DNA from: Halobacteriales archaeon SW_8_68_21
GTDB taxonomy: Archaea; Halobacteriota; Halobacteria; Halobacteriales; Haloferacaceae
NCBI GenBank assembly: GCA_003023405.1
Contig: PXST01000035.1
Span: 1 to 52,118, forward strand
Direction of reading: 5' to 3'
Length of the DNA stretch: 52,118 bases
Position 1 is the stretch's first letter, and each line of letters begins with the position of its first letter. Of this stretch, positions 34,223-42,374 are shown in pieces. Position numbers and translations under genes: made by a program. The notes below the pieces were generated by a model that worked only from the letters and a program-made list of their open reading frames with translations, did not search any database and was not told where the DNA came from.

Positions 34223-34864
34223 ATGTACGCCATCACTCGATCCGGCTGGACCGAGGTCATCTCCGGGTCGATGTTCTCGGGCAAGACGGAGGAGCTGCTC
34301 CGCCGGCTCCGGCGCTCCGAGATCGCCGGCCAGTCGGTCGCCGTCTACACGCCCGCGATCGACGACCGCTACGGCGAGACGACGATCGGGAGCCACGCGG
34401 GCCGACAGTGGGAAGCGACCGTCGTCGACAACGAGGACGACGGCCCGTTCGACATCCTCGACGGTGACCCCGCCGAGGTCGTCGCGATCGACGAGGCGAA
34501 CCTCTTCTCGGACGCGCTCATCGAGGTCTGTAACACGCTCGCGGACCGCGGCAGCCGAGTGATCGTCTCCGGGACCGACCAGACGTTCCGGGGCGAGCCC
34601 TTCGAGCCGCTCCCGCAGCTGATGGCCACGGCCGAGTACGTCGACAAGCTACAGGCCATCTGCTCGGTCTGCGGAGAGCCGGCCTCCCGGAACCAGCGGC
34701 TCATTGAGGGCGAGCCGGCCCATGTCGACGACCCGACGATCCTCGTCGGCGCGGAGGAGTCCTACGAGGCGCGGTGCCGAGACTGTCACGTCCTGTTGAC
34801 CGGAGAGCGGTCCGAGGAGGAGCGGCCGTTCGAGGGACCCGAGGCGGACCCCGCGAACGACTGA
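34223..34864 (+). CDS. tdk: Thymidine kinase
   Basis: The 213-residue protein is a type II thymidine kinase. The Walker A motif GSMFSGKTEELLRRLRR lies at residues 15-22 onward, AIDEANLF provides Walker B, the lasso domain has a zinc site from CSVCGEPASRNQRLIEGEPA and YEARCRDCH, and VIVSGTDQTFRGEPF completes the core. It phosphorylates thymidine for dTTP salvage. TTTAG about 30 bases before the ATG may be its TATA element. The acidic C-terminal tail is a halophilic feature. No defects were seen. Confidence 0.96.
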   Translation: MYAITRSGWTEVISGSMFSGKTEELLRRLRRSEIAGQSVAVYTPAIDDRYGETTIGSHAGRQWEATVVDNEDDGPFDILDGDPAEVVAIDEANLFSDALIEVCNTLADRGSRVIVSGTDQTFRGEPFEPLPQLMATAEYVDKLQAICSVCGEPASRNQRLIEGEPAHVDDPTILVGAEESYEARCRDCHVLLTGERSEEERPFEGPEADPAND

Positions 34865-35009
34865 CCGTTCCGCGTTGCCGCCGCGCGACGGCTTCGAGCA
34901 GTCCGCCGGTTCCGGCCAGCAACGACAGCAGCGTTTTCGAACGCCCCGTTCGATGGCGATCCGCGAAAGCGGTCGGGAGACCACCGGGGTTCGCCTGGAC
35001 GGGACCCGG

Positions 35010-35594
35010 TCAGCCCTCGGTCACCGGCTCGGCCGCGTCGAGGTAGCGCCGACAGGTCGCGGCCGCCCACTCGCGGACCGCGGGCGCGTCCGTCCACAGC
35101 AGCGCAACGAGTTCGTCGCCGTCGGTCAGTCCGACCGCGGCGCGGTCGTCCGCGAGGGCCACCGCGACCGGCGACTCGCCGTCGTGCCGATACGCGTCGA
35201 CGCCGCGCTCGGCGAGCGCGCGTCGGACGACCGGGCCGGTCGCTCCGGCAAGACGGTTGCTCGCGGCGTCCGTGAACACGACGCGGACATCGTCCGGAAC
35301 GCTCGCCGCGGTCTCGGCGTCGTCCGCGTCGGCTCCCGACGCCGACAGCGACGCGTTCAGTCGCCGGGCGAGATCGGCGTCGAACCGCGGGACGACGGCG
35401 ACGACGCCGTCGGCCGCGCCGACGAGTTCCGCGAGCCGCTCCGCGGGGTCCGCTGTCGACTCCCCTTCCGTCGCTCCGGCTGCTCGCTCGACGACCTCGA
35501 CCTGATCGTCGAGGGCTGCGGGGTCGGCGTCGACCGCGTTCGCGACGAGCGCCCGGAGGAGTTCCGCAGGCGGCGCGGAAGCGTCGTCGCTCAC
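35010..35594 (-). CDS. Hypothetical acidic protein, regulator-sensor-like
   Basis: A GTG start at 35592-35594 gives 194 residues. The C-terminal half alternates short strands and helices: DVRVVFTDAASNRLAG, ESPVAVALADDRAAVGL, DELVALLWTDAPAVREWAAA then CRRYLDAAEPV. The last stretch resembles the effector-domain end of haloarchaeal FilR1/TrmB-like regulators, but no helix-turn-helix is visible, so regulation is only a guess. Its GTG overlaps the TGA of the upstream 45-aa gene as GTGA, so the two are translationally coupled. Confidence 0.6.
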   Translation of the reverse strand: MSDDASAPPAELLRALVANAVDADPAALDDQVEVVERAAGATEGESTADPAERLAELVGAADGVVAVVPRFDADLARRLNASLSASGADADDAETAASVPDDVRVVFTDAASNRLAGATGPVVRRALAERGVDAYRHDGESPVAVALADDRAAVGLTDGDELVALLWTDAPAVREWAAATCRRYLDAAEPVTEG

Positions 35595-35728
35595 GGGTCT
35601 CGGTCGGCCGGGCCGGTCGGGTCGACCGAAGCGGTCGAGTCGGCCCCCTCGTTCGACCGCTCTGGCCGCTCCGGCGCACGCGGGTACTCGCCCGACGCGA
35701 ACCACTCGTCCCAGTCGGTGTCGGTCAC
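35591..35728 (-). CDS. Small acidic protein (45 aa) coupled to the downstream gene
   Basis: A GTG at 35726-35728 opens VTDTDWDEWFASGEYPRAPE, and the frame ends in an acidic tail at TGA 35591-35593, overlapping the next start as GTGA. The aromatic-acidic head (DWDEWF) looks like a short docking peptide and is not typical of random GC-rich frames. It diverges from the cinA-like gene at 35789. The family is not recognised. Confidence 0.55.
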   Translation of the reverse strand: MTDTDWDEWFASGEYPRAPERPERSNEGADSTASVDPTGPADRDP

Positions 35729-35788
35729 GGTCGCCCTTCGGCGCGCCGGGGCGTAAACCTCAGGGGCGCGCCGCTCCGAGCGCGAGGC

Positions 35789-36310
35789 ATGGAGGATGCG
35801 ACGGACCCCGCGGAGCGTTTGAACGCGCTCCTCGCCGACCGCGACGAGACGCTCGTGACCGCGGAGTCGCTCACGGGTGGACTCGTCGGGTCCCGGGTGA
35901 CGGACGCACCGGGTGCGAGCGCCTACTTCGACCGCGGATTCGTGACCTACACCTACGACGCGAAACGGGAACTGCTCGGCGTCTCCCGCGAGTCGCTCGA
36001 CGCCCACGGCGCGGTCAGCGACCCGGTCGTCCACGAGATGGCGGCCGGCGCACGCGACCGGGCGAACGCGGACTGGGCGGTCGCGACGACCGGAATCGCC
36101 GGACCGACGGGCGGGACCGCGGAAAAGCCCGTGGGACTCGTCTACTTCGGCGTCGCGCACGCCGCGCCGTGGGGCACCGAGGAGTCGTTCGTTCGGACCG
36201 AACGGACCGTGATCGACGGCGACCGCGACGCGGTGAAGCGGGGCGCAGCCGAGACCGCGCTCGACGCGCTCGTCCGGGCGATCGAGGGCGTCGACGACGC
36301 GACGGAGTGA
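35789..36310 (+). CDS. CinA C-terminal-domain protein (nicotinamide-nucleotide amidase)
   Basis: The 173-residue protein is a stand-alone CinA C-terminal domain: LVTAESLTGGLVGSRVTDAP (catalytic Ser-containing ESLTGG), FDRGFVTYTYDAKRELLGV, VSDPVVHEMAAGARDRANAD, and WAVATTGIAGPTGGTAEKPV followed by GLVYFG. The family deamidates nicotinamide mononucleotide in NAD recycling (PncC activity). Length is typical. It has its own divergent promoter region shared with the 45-aa gene. No defects were seen. Confidence 0.92.
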   Translation: MEDATDPAERLNALLADRDETLVTAESLTGGLVGSRVTDAPGASAYFDRGFVTYTYDAKRELLGVSRESLDAHGAVSDPVVHEMAAGARDRANADWAVATTGIAGPTGGTAEKPVGLVYFGVAHAAPWGTEESFVRTERTVIDGDRDAVKRGAAETALDALVRAIEGVDDATE

Positions 36311-36349
36311 AAGGCGATCCGGTCGGTCTCTCCGCCCGGAGTGTGCGAG

Positions 36350-36357
36350 TGTTTATC
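36350..36357 (+). promoter_or_regulatory. TATA box of a UspA gene
   Basis: TTTATCAC lies about 25-30 bases before the ATG at 36381, consistent with a leaderless transcript independent of the cinA-like gene upstream. Confidence 0.4.
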
Positions 36358-36380
36358 ACATTCTTTCACGTAACGCCGTT

Positions 36381-36797
36381 ATGATCGAACGCGTCTTGGT
36401 GGCGATGGACGGCTCCGACCTCGCGGAGCAGGCGCTGCGGTACGCGCTCGACGCACACGATGACGCGGAGCTGACCGTGATCCACGTCGTCGGTGGGGCG
36501 TCGCCGATGATGGGCGAAGCGACCGGCCTCGCCCTGTCCGACGACGACGGCGGAATCCGCGAGGCGGCCGAACCCGTGTTCGAGCGGGCCCGCGAGATAG
36601 CCGACGAGTACGACGCGATGGTCGAGACAATCGTCGCGGCCGGTCGACCCGCCCGGACTATCGTCGACCACGCCGAGGGGTTCGACGCCGTCGTCTTGGG
36701 CACGCACAACAGTTCGCTTGCCGACCGCCTGCTCGTCGGCAACGTCGCGAAGACGGTGTTCCAGAAGTCGCCCGTGCCGGTCACGGTCGTGCGCTGA
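36381..36797 (+). CDS. Universal stress protein UspA family
   Basis: The 138-residue protein starts MIERVLVAMDGSDLAEQALR, with AELTVIHVVGGASPMMGEAT. It has the nucleotide-loop signature VLGTHNSSLADRLLVGNVAK and ends SPVPVTVVR, the canonical UspA terminus. It is expected to bind ATP or act in stress responses; no target is known. It is the second intact UspA in the window and is not especially close to the one at 30834. No defects were seen. Confidence 0.93.
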   Translation: MIERVLVAMDGSDLAEQALRYALDAHDDAELTVIHVVGGASPMMGEATGLALSDDDGGIREAAEPVFERAREIADEYDAMVETIVAAGRPARTIVDHAEGFDAVVLGTHNSSLADRLLVGNVAKTVFQKSPVPVTVVR

Positions 36798-36830
36798 GTT
36801 CCGAGAGCTTCGGAGTCAGCGCCGGCTCCG

Positions 36831-37034
36831 TCACTCGATGTACGCGTTCCCGACGACGGCGACGACGAGCGCGGCGATCACGATCCACGTGAGGGGTTCG
36901 ACCGCGAGGAGCCGGATCGGGCGGGCCGCCGACTCGTCGAAGCCGAAGAGGTAGCCCCCGGCGAACGCGACCGCCAACACGAGCGCGCCGACGATCCCGG
37001 CCACGCCGAGCAGCGCGCGGTCCGACGAGTCCAT
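36831..37034 (-). CDS. Small two-helix membrane protein (67 aa)
   Basis: The product starts MDSSDRALLGVAGIVGALVL. It has two hydrophobic segments (about 9-30 and 46-64, TWIVIAALVVAVVGNAYIE) joined by FDESAARPIRLLAVEPL. Nothing suggests enzyme activity. It is convergent with the UspA gene and lies just downstream of tRNA-Thr on the same strand. The family is not recognised. Confidence 0.65.
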   Translation of the reverse strand: MDSSDRALLGVAGIVGALVLAVAFAGGYLFGFDESAARPIRLLAVEPLTWIVIAALVVAVVGNAYIE

Positions 37035-37098
37035 ACCCGTCGTTGGGCGTCGAGGATACTTAAAAAGCGCCCGTAGGAGCGGGCGCGGAGCGATTTCA

Positions 37099-37172
37099 AG
37101 CCAGAGCAGGGATTTGAACCCCGGAAGTCTCGATTACAAGTCGAGTGCATGAACCGCCCATGCTCCTCTGGC
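37099..37172 (-). tRNA. tRNA-Thr (anticodon TGT)
   Basis: On the minus strand GCCAGAG pairs with CTCTGGC as the acceptor stem. A GCAT/ATGC D-stem, a CTCGA/TCGAG anticodon stem around CTTGTAA (anticodon TGT, reading ACA) and a CGGGG/CCCTG T-stem around TTCAAAT complete the cloverleaf. The base after the acceptor is U, the discriminator expected for archaeal tRNA-Thr. There is no intron and CCA is not encoded. Confidence 0.95.
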
Positions 37173-37233
37173 GCGTGCGGCCGTACTGGGTCCTCCTATG
37201 TGTGCGTGTCGCTTTCCGCGAACCCGGCCGGGG

Positions 37234-37797
37234 TCAGTCACTTTCGTCGGTCGCGTCGTCGCTATCGCCTTCGCCGCTCTCGTTGCTCCCCGCACCCTCG
37301 TCGCCTAGCGGTTTCGTCAGTTCGACGCGGTGGGGGTCGTAGCCGTGCGCCGCGTAAAACGACCGGGCGCGGTCGTTGTCGGCGAGCGCCTCCAGCGCCA
37401 CGTGGTCGGCCCCCCGTTCGCGGAGCGTGCGCTCGGCCTCGTCGAGCAGCGCCGTTCCGACCCCTTCACCGCGCCGCTCCGGCACCACGAAGAGGTTGCT
37501 GACGGTTCCGCGGACGGCGTCGCGCTCGTAGTCGCCGCGTTCGAGCGCGAAGCCGACGAAGCCGACGAGACCCGCTTCGTTCTCGGAGCCTCCCCCCCCC
37601 CCCGGGCCGCGGGCGACGAGCAGGTCGCCCGTGACGACCGACTGCGCGACCCACTCCCGGACCGTCGCGCGGTTCGCCTCGGCGCGGAGCGTGGCACCGT
37701 GTTCCCGCTGGCCCGCCGCGAGCGCCACCCACATGTCGGTGACGGCGTCGACATCGCCGGCGGTCGCCCGCTCGACGCGGGGGTCCGTTGCGGCCAT
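37234..37797 (-). CDS. GNAT-family N-acetyltransferase with a poly-G tract
   Basis: The 187-residue protein starts MAATDPRVERATAGDVDAVT and has acetyl-CoA motif A in VSNLFVVPERRGEGVGTALL and motif B in LEALADNDRARSFYAAHGYD. The substrate is unknown. Between strands 2 and 3 (around residues 66-72) the DNA carries twelve consecutive G (C on the plus strand, 37592-37603) encoding GGGG, followed by an acidic linker. Slippage there would shift the frame before motif A. The acidic C-terminal tail (about 170-187) is disordered. Confidence 0.85.
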   Translation of the reverse strand: MAATDPRVERATAGDVDAVTDMWVALAAGQREHGATLRAEANRATVREWVAQSVVTGDLLVARGPGGGGGSENEAGLVGFVGFALERGDYERDAVRGTVSNLFVVPERRGEGVGTALLDEAERTLRERGADHVALEALADNDRARSFYAAHGYDPHRVELTKPLGDEGAGSNESGEGDSDDATDESD

Positions 37798-37862
37798 GCG
37801 TCCGACTTCGGCTCGCGGCCTGTTGAGGCTGCCGACCGGCGAACCGACCGCCTGGAGAGGGC

Positions 37863-38576
37863 TCAGACCTCGCGGCAGTTCGGGCAGACCGCCTGCCCGT
37901 TTGCGGTGACGAGGTCGGGGACCAAGGCACCGCAGTTCTCGCAGACGCCCTGCGTCGACGACCCGCTCTGCGCCTCCGCGGGCTGTGAGGGGCCTCCGCC
38001 GTCGCCGGCCGCGTCCGGCGAGGGAGCCGCCCCGCGGTCCGTCGACTCCGGATCGATCGTCGCCCCCGCACCCCGTTCCGCGTCGGAGTCCGCCGTCGCG
38101 GCCGCCGAGACCACCGTCCCGTCGCCTCGGGGATCGCCGGTCGCCGCTCCGCCGCCGAACCCCTCGGTCCCCGTCCGCGGTGCGCCCGCGGCGAGCACGT
38201 CGCCGTCCGTCACGACGCCGATCGCCTCCCCGTCGTCGACGGCGACGACCCGGTCGGCTCCGTCTGCGACGAGGCGCTCCTCGACCGCCGTCAGGGAGTC
38301 GTCCGGGGGCATCGTCGGCAGCGGCGGTCCCATCGCGTCGCCGACGGTGCGCTCGTCGATACCACCCTCCGAGCTAGACCCCTCGGTCGCGTCCAGTACC
38401 GCGTCGAGCGCGTCGCGGGCTTCCAGCCGCCCGACCGGCTCGCCGCCCCGCACGACGACCACGCAGTTCGTCTCCTCTTCGACCAGCAGCGCGGCCGCGT
38501 CCGGAAGCGAGTCCGACTCGCTGACCCCGAGGAACTCGCGATGCATCACGTCGCGGACCGTGGTATCTGTTCGCAT
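37863..38576 (-). CDS. CBS-domain protein with C-terminal zinc ribbon
   Basis: The 237-residue protein has a CBS pair (residues 1-130: TTVRDVMHREFLGVSESDSL, VVVVRGGEPVGRLEARDALD, RTVGDAMGPPLPTMPPDDSL, VVAVDDGEAIGVVTDGDVLA). A long acidic, Gly/Ala-rich disordered region (about 135-210) follows, then a zinc ribbon CENCGALVPDLVTANGQAVC with PNC. CBS pairs usually bind adenosyl ligands and control a partner; here the ribbon may bind nucleic acid or protein. No enzymatic domain is present and the target is unknown. No defects were seen. Confidence 0.85.
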   Translation of the reverse strand: MRTDTTVRDVMHREFLGVSESDSLPDAAALLVEEETNCVVVVRGGEPVGRLEARDALDAVLDATEGSSSEGGIDERTVGDAMGPPLPTMPPDDSLTAVEERLVADGADRVVAVDDGEAIGVVTDGDVLAAGAPRTGTEGFGGGAATGDPRGDGTVVSAAATADSDAERGAGATIDPESTDRGAAPSPDAAGDGGGPSQPAEAQSGSSTQGVCENCGALVPDLVTANGQAVCPNCREV

Positions 38577-38809
38577 ATACCTCGAATTCGTTCCGATCGG
38601 CTAAAAAGTGCCCCCGATACCGTTATATCAGCACCGAACGTACCTTTGCGGTTGGTTCACGCACTGGCGACGCGGGACCGTACGGGGGTCGCGTGTGAGT
38701 CGTCAGCGGCGAGTGACGCCGAGCGCCGGCGGCGAGTGATCCGGAGTGCGTGCTGAGTACGCGACGATGAAAAGGGAGCGTTCAAACCCTCCGACGTTCG
38801 AACGGCGGT

Positions 38810-39505
38810 ATGGCCATTCCCTCGTTCGTGATCGGGATCGCGGGCGGGACGGGTGCCGGGAAGACGACTGTCTCCCGGCTCGTCACCCGCGATCTCGGCG
38901 ACAGCGTCACCCGGATCCCGCTCGACAACTACTACGAGGACCTCTCGCACCTCGACTTCGAGGAACGTCAGGCGGTCAACTACGACCACCCCTCGGCGTT
39001 CGAGTGGGAACTGCTCAGAGAACACCTCGAAGCCTTACTGGAGGGGCAGTCCGTCGAGATGCCCCAGTACGACTTCGAGATCCACAACCGGAAAGACGAG
39101 CGCGTCACCGTCGAGCCGACCGACGTCGTCGTGCTGGAGGGGATCTTGGCGCTGTACGACGAAGACATAAACGACATGATGGACCTCCGGCTGTTCGTCG
39201 AGACGGACGCCGACGTGCGTATCCTGCGCCGGATCCGGCGAGACGTGATCGACCGCGGCCGCGACCTAGAGGGCGTCATCGACCAGTACCTCTCGACGGT
39301 GAAGCCGATGCACGAGCAGTTCATCGAGCCGTCGAAGAAACACGCGGACGTGATCATCCCGGAGGGTGCGAACAGCGTCGCGGTGAACCTCCTCGAAGAG
39401 AAGCTCCGCGCCGAGGTCGAGGGCGACGCGGTCAGAAGCTGGGAGCGCGGGAGCCTTGAACAGGAACTCGGCGAGAAGCGCTCGCTCGACATCGACGACG
39501 ACTGA
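38810..39505 (+). CDS. udk: Uridine kinase
   Basis: The 231-residue protein has the P-loop GIAGGTGAGKTTVSRLVTRD (about 12-20), DNYYEDLSHLDFEERQAVNY (the base-binding DxYY motif), YDHPSAFEWELLREHLEALL, DVVVLEGILALYDEDINDMM and the lid RRIRRDVIDRGRDLEGVIDQ. It phosphorylates uridine and cytidine in pyrimidine salvage. Length is normal with an acidic C-terminus. It converges on repeat copy C and the XPB-like helicase. No defects were seen. Confidence 0.96.
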   Translation: MAIPSFVIGIAGGTGAGKTTVSRLVTRDLGDSVTRIPLDNYYEDLSHLDFEERQAVNYDHPSAFEWELLREHLEALLEGQSVEMPQYDFEIHNRKDERVTVEPTDVVVLEGILALYDEDINDMMDLRLFVETDADVRILRRIRRDVIDRGRDLEGVIDQYLSTVKPMHEQFIEPSKKHADVIIPEGANSVAVNLLEEKLRAEVEGDAVRSWERGSLEQELGEKRSLDIDDD

Positions 39506-39535
39506 ACGGATTCGAGGTCGATGCTTGATCGATGG

Positions 39536-39755
39536 GAGACGCCTCCGAAGCTCCCAGCCGCTCGCTTATAAACAGCTTACAGCAGATCGACGGCGAAGGC
39601 ATCCAAAGCCCCAGCCGCTCGCTTATAAATAGCTTACAGCAGATCGACGCCGAAGGCCTCCAAAGCCCCAGCCGCGCACAGCACCGCACCTCACGCCTCC
39701 CCAACCTCGTCGCTGGCGGCGGCAGCCGCCATCGCCGCCGCTCACCGCCGCCGAC
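39536..39755 (+). repeat. Dispersed repeat element, copy C (57-bp tandem units)
   Basis: Two 57-bp units, with CCAGCCGCTCGCTTATAAAYA and GCTTACAGCAGATCGACG, start around 39554 and 39611. A third partial unit runs into GCACAGCACCGCACCTCACG and CCTCCCCAACCTCGTCG (to 39712). A hairpin pairing GGCGGCGG with CCGCCGCC follows, with a GTCG/CGAC base and a two-base bulge. The 57-bp period equals 19 codons, so one frame gives a 19-residue peptide repeat; coding is doubtful. Its 3' edge overlaps the end of the helicase gene. Confidence 0.8.
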
Positions 39756-41124
39756 TTGCCACGCGCTCCTCCGCCGTCTCCGCGCTGACGAGCTCATAGA
39801 GGAGCGCCCGGCCGCCGTCGTCCTTCGGGCGGAGGACGCGGCCGAGCCGCTGAGTAAACTCGCGTTCGCTACCGGATCCGGAGAGGACGACCGCGACGTT
39901 CGCGTCGGGCACGTCGACGCCCTCGTCTAAGACGTTCGCGGCGACGACGTGCCCGTAGGTGCCGTCGCGGAAACGTTCGAGGATCTCGCGGCGCTCCTTC
40001 GCGCCCGTCTCGGCGGTGATCGCCGGCAGCAGGAACCGCTCCGAGAGCCGGTAGACGAGGTCGGTGTGGCCGGTGAACACGATGACGCGGTCGTCGCGAT
40101 GGCGGTCGAGGATCTCCGCCAGCTTCTCCACCTTCCGCTCGGCGTTCATCATGATCTCGCGGGCGTCCTGTTTCGCTAAGAGCGCCTCGCGGGCGGCCGG
40201 ATCGTTGCCGGAGCGCTTGACCAACTCCTGGTAGTCGCTCCCGCTCGTGAACGTGATCCCGGCGTCGCGGACGTACTCAACGAACGTGCCCTGCCGCTCG
40301 TCGTAGCGCTCGCGCTCCGCGTCGGTCAGCTCCACCTCGATCCGCCGGATGTCGTACGGGGCGAGGTGGTCGCCGGCGAGGTCGTCGACGTCAAGTGCGT
40401 AGGCGCGGTCGCCGACCAGCTCTGCGATCGCCTCGTGAGCGCCGTCGGGACGCTCGAAGGTGGCGGTGAGACCGAGCCGCGCGGGGGCCGCGAGCAGCCG
40501 CGCAGCGTCGCGGTACCCCTCGCCGCCGAGGTGGTGGACCTCGTCGAAGACGACGAACTCGAACGCGTCGCCGACGCCGTCCGCCTTGAGGTACGCCGAG
40601 TCGTACGTCGACACCGTGATCGCTTCCCGGCGCTGCTCGCCGCCGCCGAACCGGCCGATCGGAACGTCGAACTCGCGGTCCAGCTCCCGTTGCCACTGAT
40701 CCACGAGGTCGACGGTCGGGACGACGACGAGCGTCGGGACGCCGAGTTCGACCATCGCGCGGACCGCGATCACGGTCTTGCCCGCGCCGGTCGGCAGTTC
40801 GATCACCCCGTGGTCGCCCGCGTCGCGCCACGCGTTGAGCGCGTCGCGCTGGTACTCGCGGAGGTCGTAGTCCGTGGCGAGTGCGTCCGGCAGTCCGGCC
40901 GCCTCCGCGGCGCGGTCGCTCGCGTCGAGGACCCGGTCGTCGACGCCAACCCCGGCCACCCTGAGCGCCCGACGGAGTTCGACGTAGCGGTGCGCCGGCG
41001 CGCGTGCCGTGCCCGTTCGGGGATCCGTCTCGACGCCGGGCAGCGGCGGCAGCGCGTCGGCCGCGAGGTCGGCGTCCGCGTCGACCCGAATCGTGCCGTC
41101 CTCGTAGCTCAGCCGGACCTCCAT
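39742..41124 (-). CDS. XPB/Rad25-like DEAD/DEAH-box DNA helicase
   Basis: The 460-residue SF2 helicase has an N-terminal damage-recognition-like region (1-95), Walker A LPTGAGKTVIAVRAMVELGV, the DEVHHLGG box, motif III in RLGLTATFERPDGAH, DDRVIVFTGHTDLVYRLSER (motif IV region), ANVLDEGVDVPDANVAVVLS (motif V) and QRLGRVLRPKDDGGRALLYE (motif VI). It unwinds DNA in repair. Archaeal XPB is often followed by a Bax1/DUF790 nuclease gene; here repeat copy C follows instead. The last codons, RRR and stop, fall within the repeat's hairpin. Confidence 0.9.
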   Translation of the reverse strand: MEVRLSYEDGTIRVDADADLAADALPPLPGVETDPRTGTARAPAHRYVELRRALRVAGVGVDDRVLDASDRAAEAAGLPDALATDYDLREYQRDALNAWRDAGDHGVIELPTGAGKTVIAVRAMVELGVPTLVVVPTVDLVDQWQRELDREFDVPIGRFGGGEQRREAITVSTYDSAYLKADGVGDAFEFVVFDEVHHLGGEGYRDAARLLAAPARLGLTATFERPDGAHEAIAELVGDRAYALDVDDLAGDHLAPYDIRRIEVELTDAERERYDERQGTFVEYVRDAGITFTSGSDYQELVKRSGNDPAAREALLAKQDAREIMMNAERKVEKLAEILDRHRDDRVIVFTGHTDLVYRLSERFLLPAITAETGAKERREILERFRDGTYGHVVAANVLDEGVDVPDANVAVVLSGSGSEREFTQRLGRVLRPKDDGGRALLYELVSAETAEERVASRRR

Positions 41125-41173
41125 CGACTACAATTGCCGACCGACTTACAAAGGCCCACCGCCTCGGTCCGTC

Positions 41174-42124
41174 ATGCGCGCGGACGAACTCGACCCGGGC
41201 CTCGCCGCGGCGATCGCCGAGATCGAGTCGCCGGGGCTGCCGGCGTGGAGCGACCTCTCCGTCGCGGCCGCCCGGGACCTCGAAGACGACCTGTTCTCCG
41301 GACCACCCGATCCGCCCGTGGCCGATGCCCGCGATCTCGCGTTCGACGGGCCGCACGGCGAGGTCCCGGTCCGCGTGTACCGCCCCAAGGGGACCGCCAC
41401 CGACCTGACCGCCGAGAGCCGCGCTCTGGTTCACTTCCACGGCGGCGGCTGGACGCTCGGCACGCTCGACTCTGTCGACGGTATCTGCCGCGAACTCGCG
41501 GTCCGCGGCGACGCGGTCGTCGTCTCCGTCGACTATCGGCTCGCCCCCGAACACCCGTTCCCGGTCGCCGTCGACGAGGCGGCCGCGGCGGTCGAGTGGG
41601 TCGTCGACACGGCCGACGCGCTCGGCGTCGACCCCGACCGGGTCGGCGTCTCGGGGACCAGCGCGGGCGGCGCGCTCGCGGTCGCGGCGTCGCTTCGCGC
41701 CCGCGATATCGGCGACTCGCCGACGCCGGCCGGGCAGTTCCTCCTCTATCCGACCGCCGGCCACGACTTCGAGACGGACTCTTACCGGGAGAACGCAGAC
41801 GGCCCCCTCCTCACCCGCGAGGACGTGCGGTGGTTCTACGGGCGGTACCTGCGGAGCCCGGTCGACGCCGCGAACCCCTACGCGGTTCCGCTCCGGGCGA
41901 CGGACCTCGGCGGCCTCCCGCCCGCGACGGTCGTCACCGCCGGGTTCGACCCCCTGCGCGACGACGGCGTCGCGCTCGCGGAGCGGTTCGACCGAGAGGG
42001 AACCCTCGTGCGGCACCGGCACTACCCGGCGATGGCGCACGGATTCTGTAGCCTCGCGGACCGGGTGCCGACGGCGGAGACGGCGCTGTCGGCGGTCGCG
42101 GAGGACGTGCGGGAGCGGCTGTAG
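41174..42124 (+). CDS. Alpha/beta hydrolase, hormone-sensitive-lipase-like esterase
   Basis: The 316-residue protein has the oxyanion motif HFHGGGWTLG (about 88-96), the nucleophile elbow GVSGTSAGGALAVAASLRAR, and the acid/base parts VVTAGFDPLRDDGVALAERF and YPAMAHGFCSLADRVP (catalytic Asp and His). Enzymes of this family hydrolyse carboxylic esters; the substrate is unknown. It diverges from the helicase gene over about 50 bases. A 22-base direct repeat follows its stop. No defects were seen. Confidence 0.92.
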   Translation: MRADELDPGLAAAIAEIESPGLPAWSDLSVAAARDLEDDLFSGPPDPPVADARDLAFDGPHGEVPVRVYRPKGTATDLTAESRALVHFHGGGWTLGTLDSVDGICRELAVRGDAVVVSVDYRLAPEHPFPVAVDEAAAAVEWVVDTADALGVDPDRVGVSGTSAGGALAVAASLRARDIGDSPTPAGQFLLYPTAGHDFETDSYRENADGPLLTREDVRWFYGRYLRSPVDAANPYAVPLRATDLGGLPPATVVTAGFDPLRDDGVALAERFDREGTLVRHRHYPAMAHGFCSLADRVPTAETALSAVAEDVRERL

Positions 42125-42132
42125 CCCGGTGG

Positions 42133-42180
42133 CGCGGGGCGGTCACGGGACTCGGATGCGGGGCGGTCACGGGACTCGGA
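42133..42180. repeat. Two tandem copies of a 22-25-bp unit
   Basis: GCGGGGCGGTCACGGGACTC appears twice in a row, starting near 42134 and 42158. It lies just beyond the esterase stop codon in a 250-base gap before the broken amidohydrolase. Slippage duplication is the simplest origin. Confidence 0.6.
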
Positions 42181-42374
42181 CGCCGGCCGACCGCGCGGGT
42201 CGGGCGTCGACGGCCGTCTTCACGGTGCTCACCGGCGCGGCCGACGCCGACGCCGACAATTCCGTCGGTCCGGAGGCGGACGTGGTCGTACGTACGCGGC
42301 GACTCGACGGGGGAGCGAATAGATCGGTCGCCGTTTCCCGAACGGTTAACACGCTGTGTCTCCGCGGAATTCCC

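Noticed and set aside
39554-39712. Possible CRISPR array
   Set aside because: Units are contiguous tandem repeats without unique spacers, there are too few copies, and no cas genes are present.
39532-39930. 132-aa frame with a 19-residue repeat across copy C
   Set aside because: It runs antisense into the helicase gene, and the repeat follows the DNA period; kept only as a low-interest observation.
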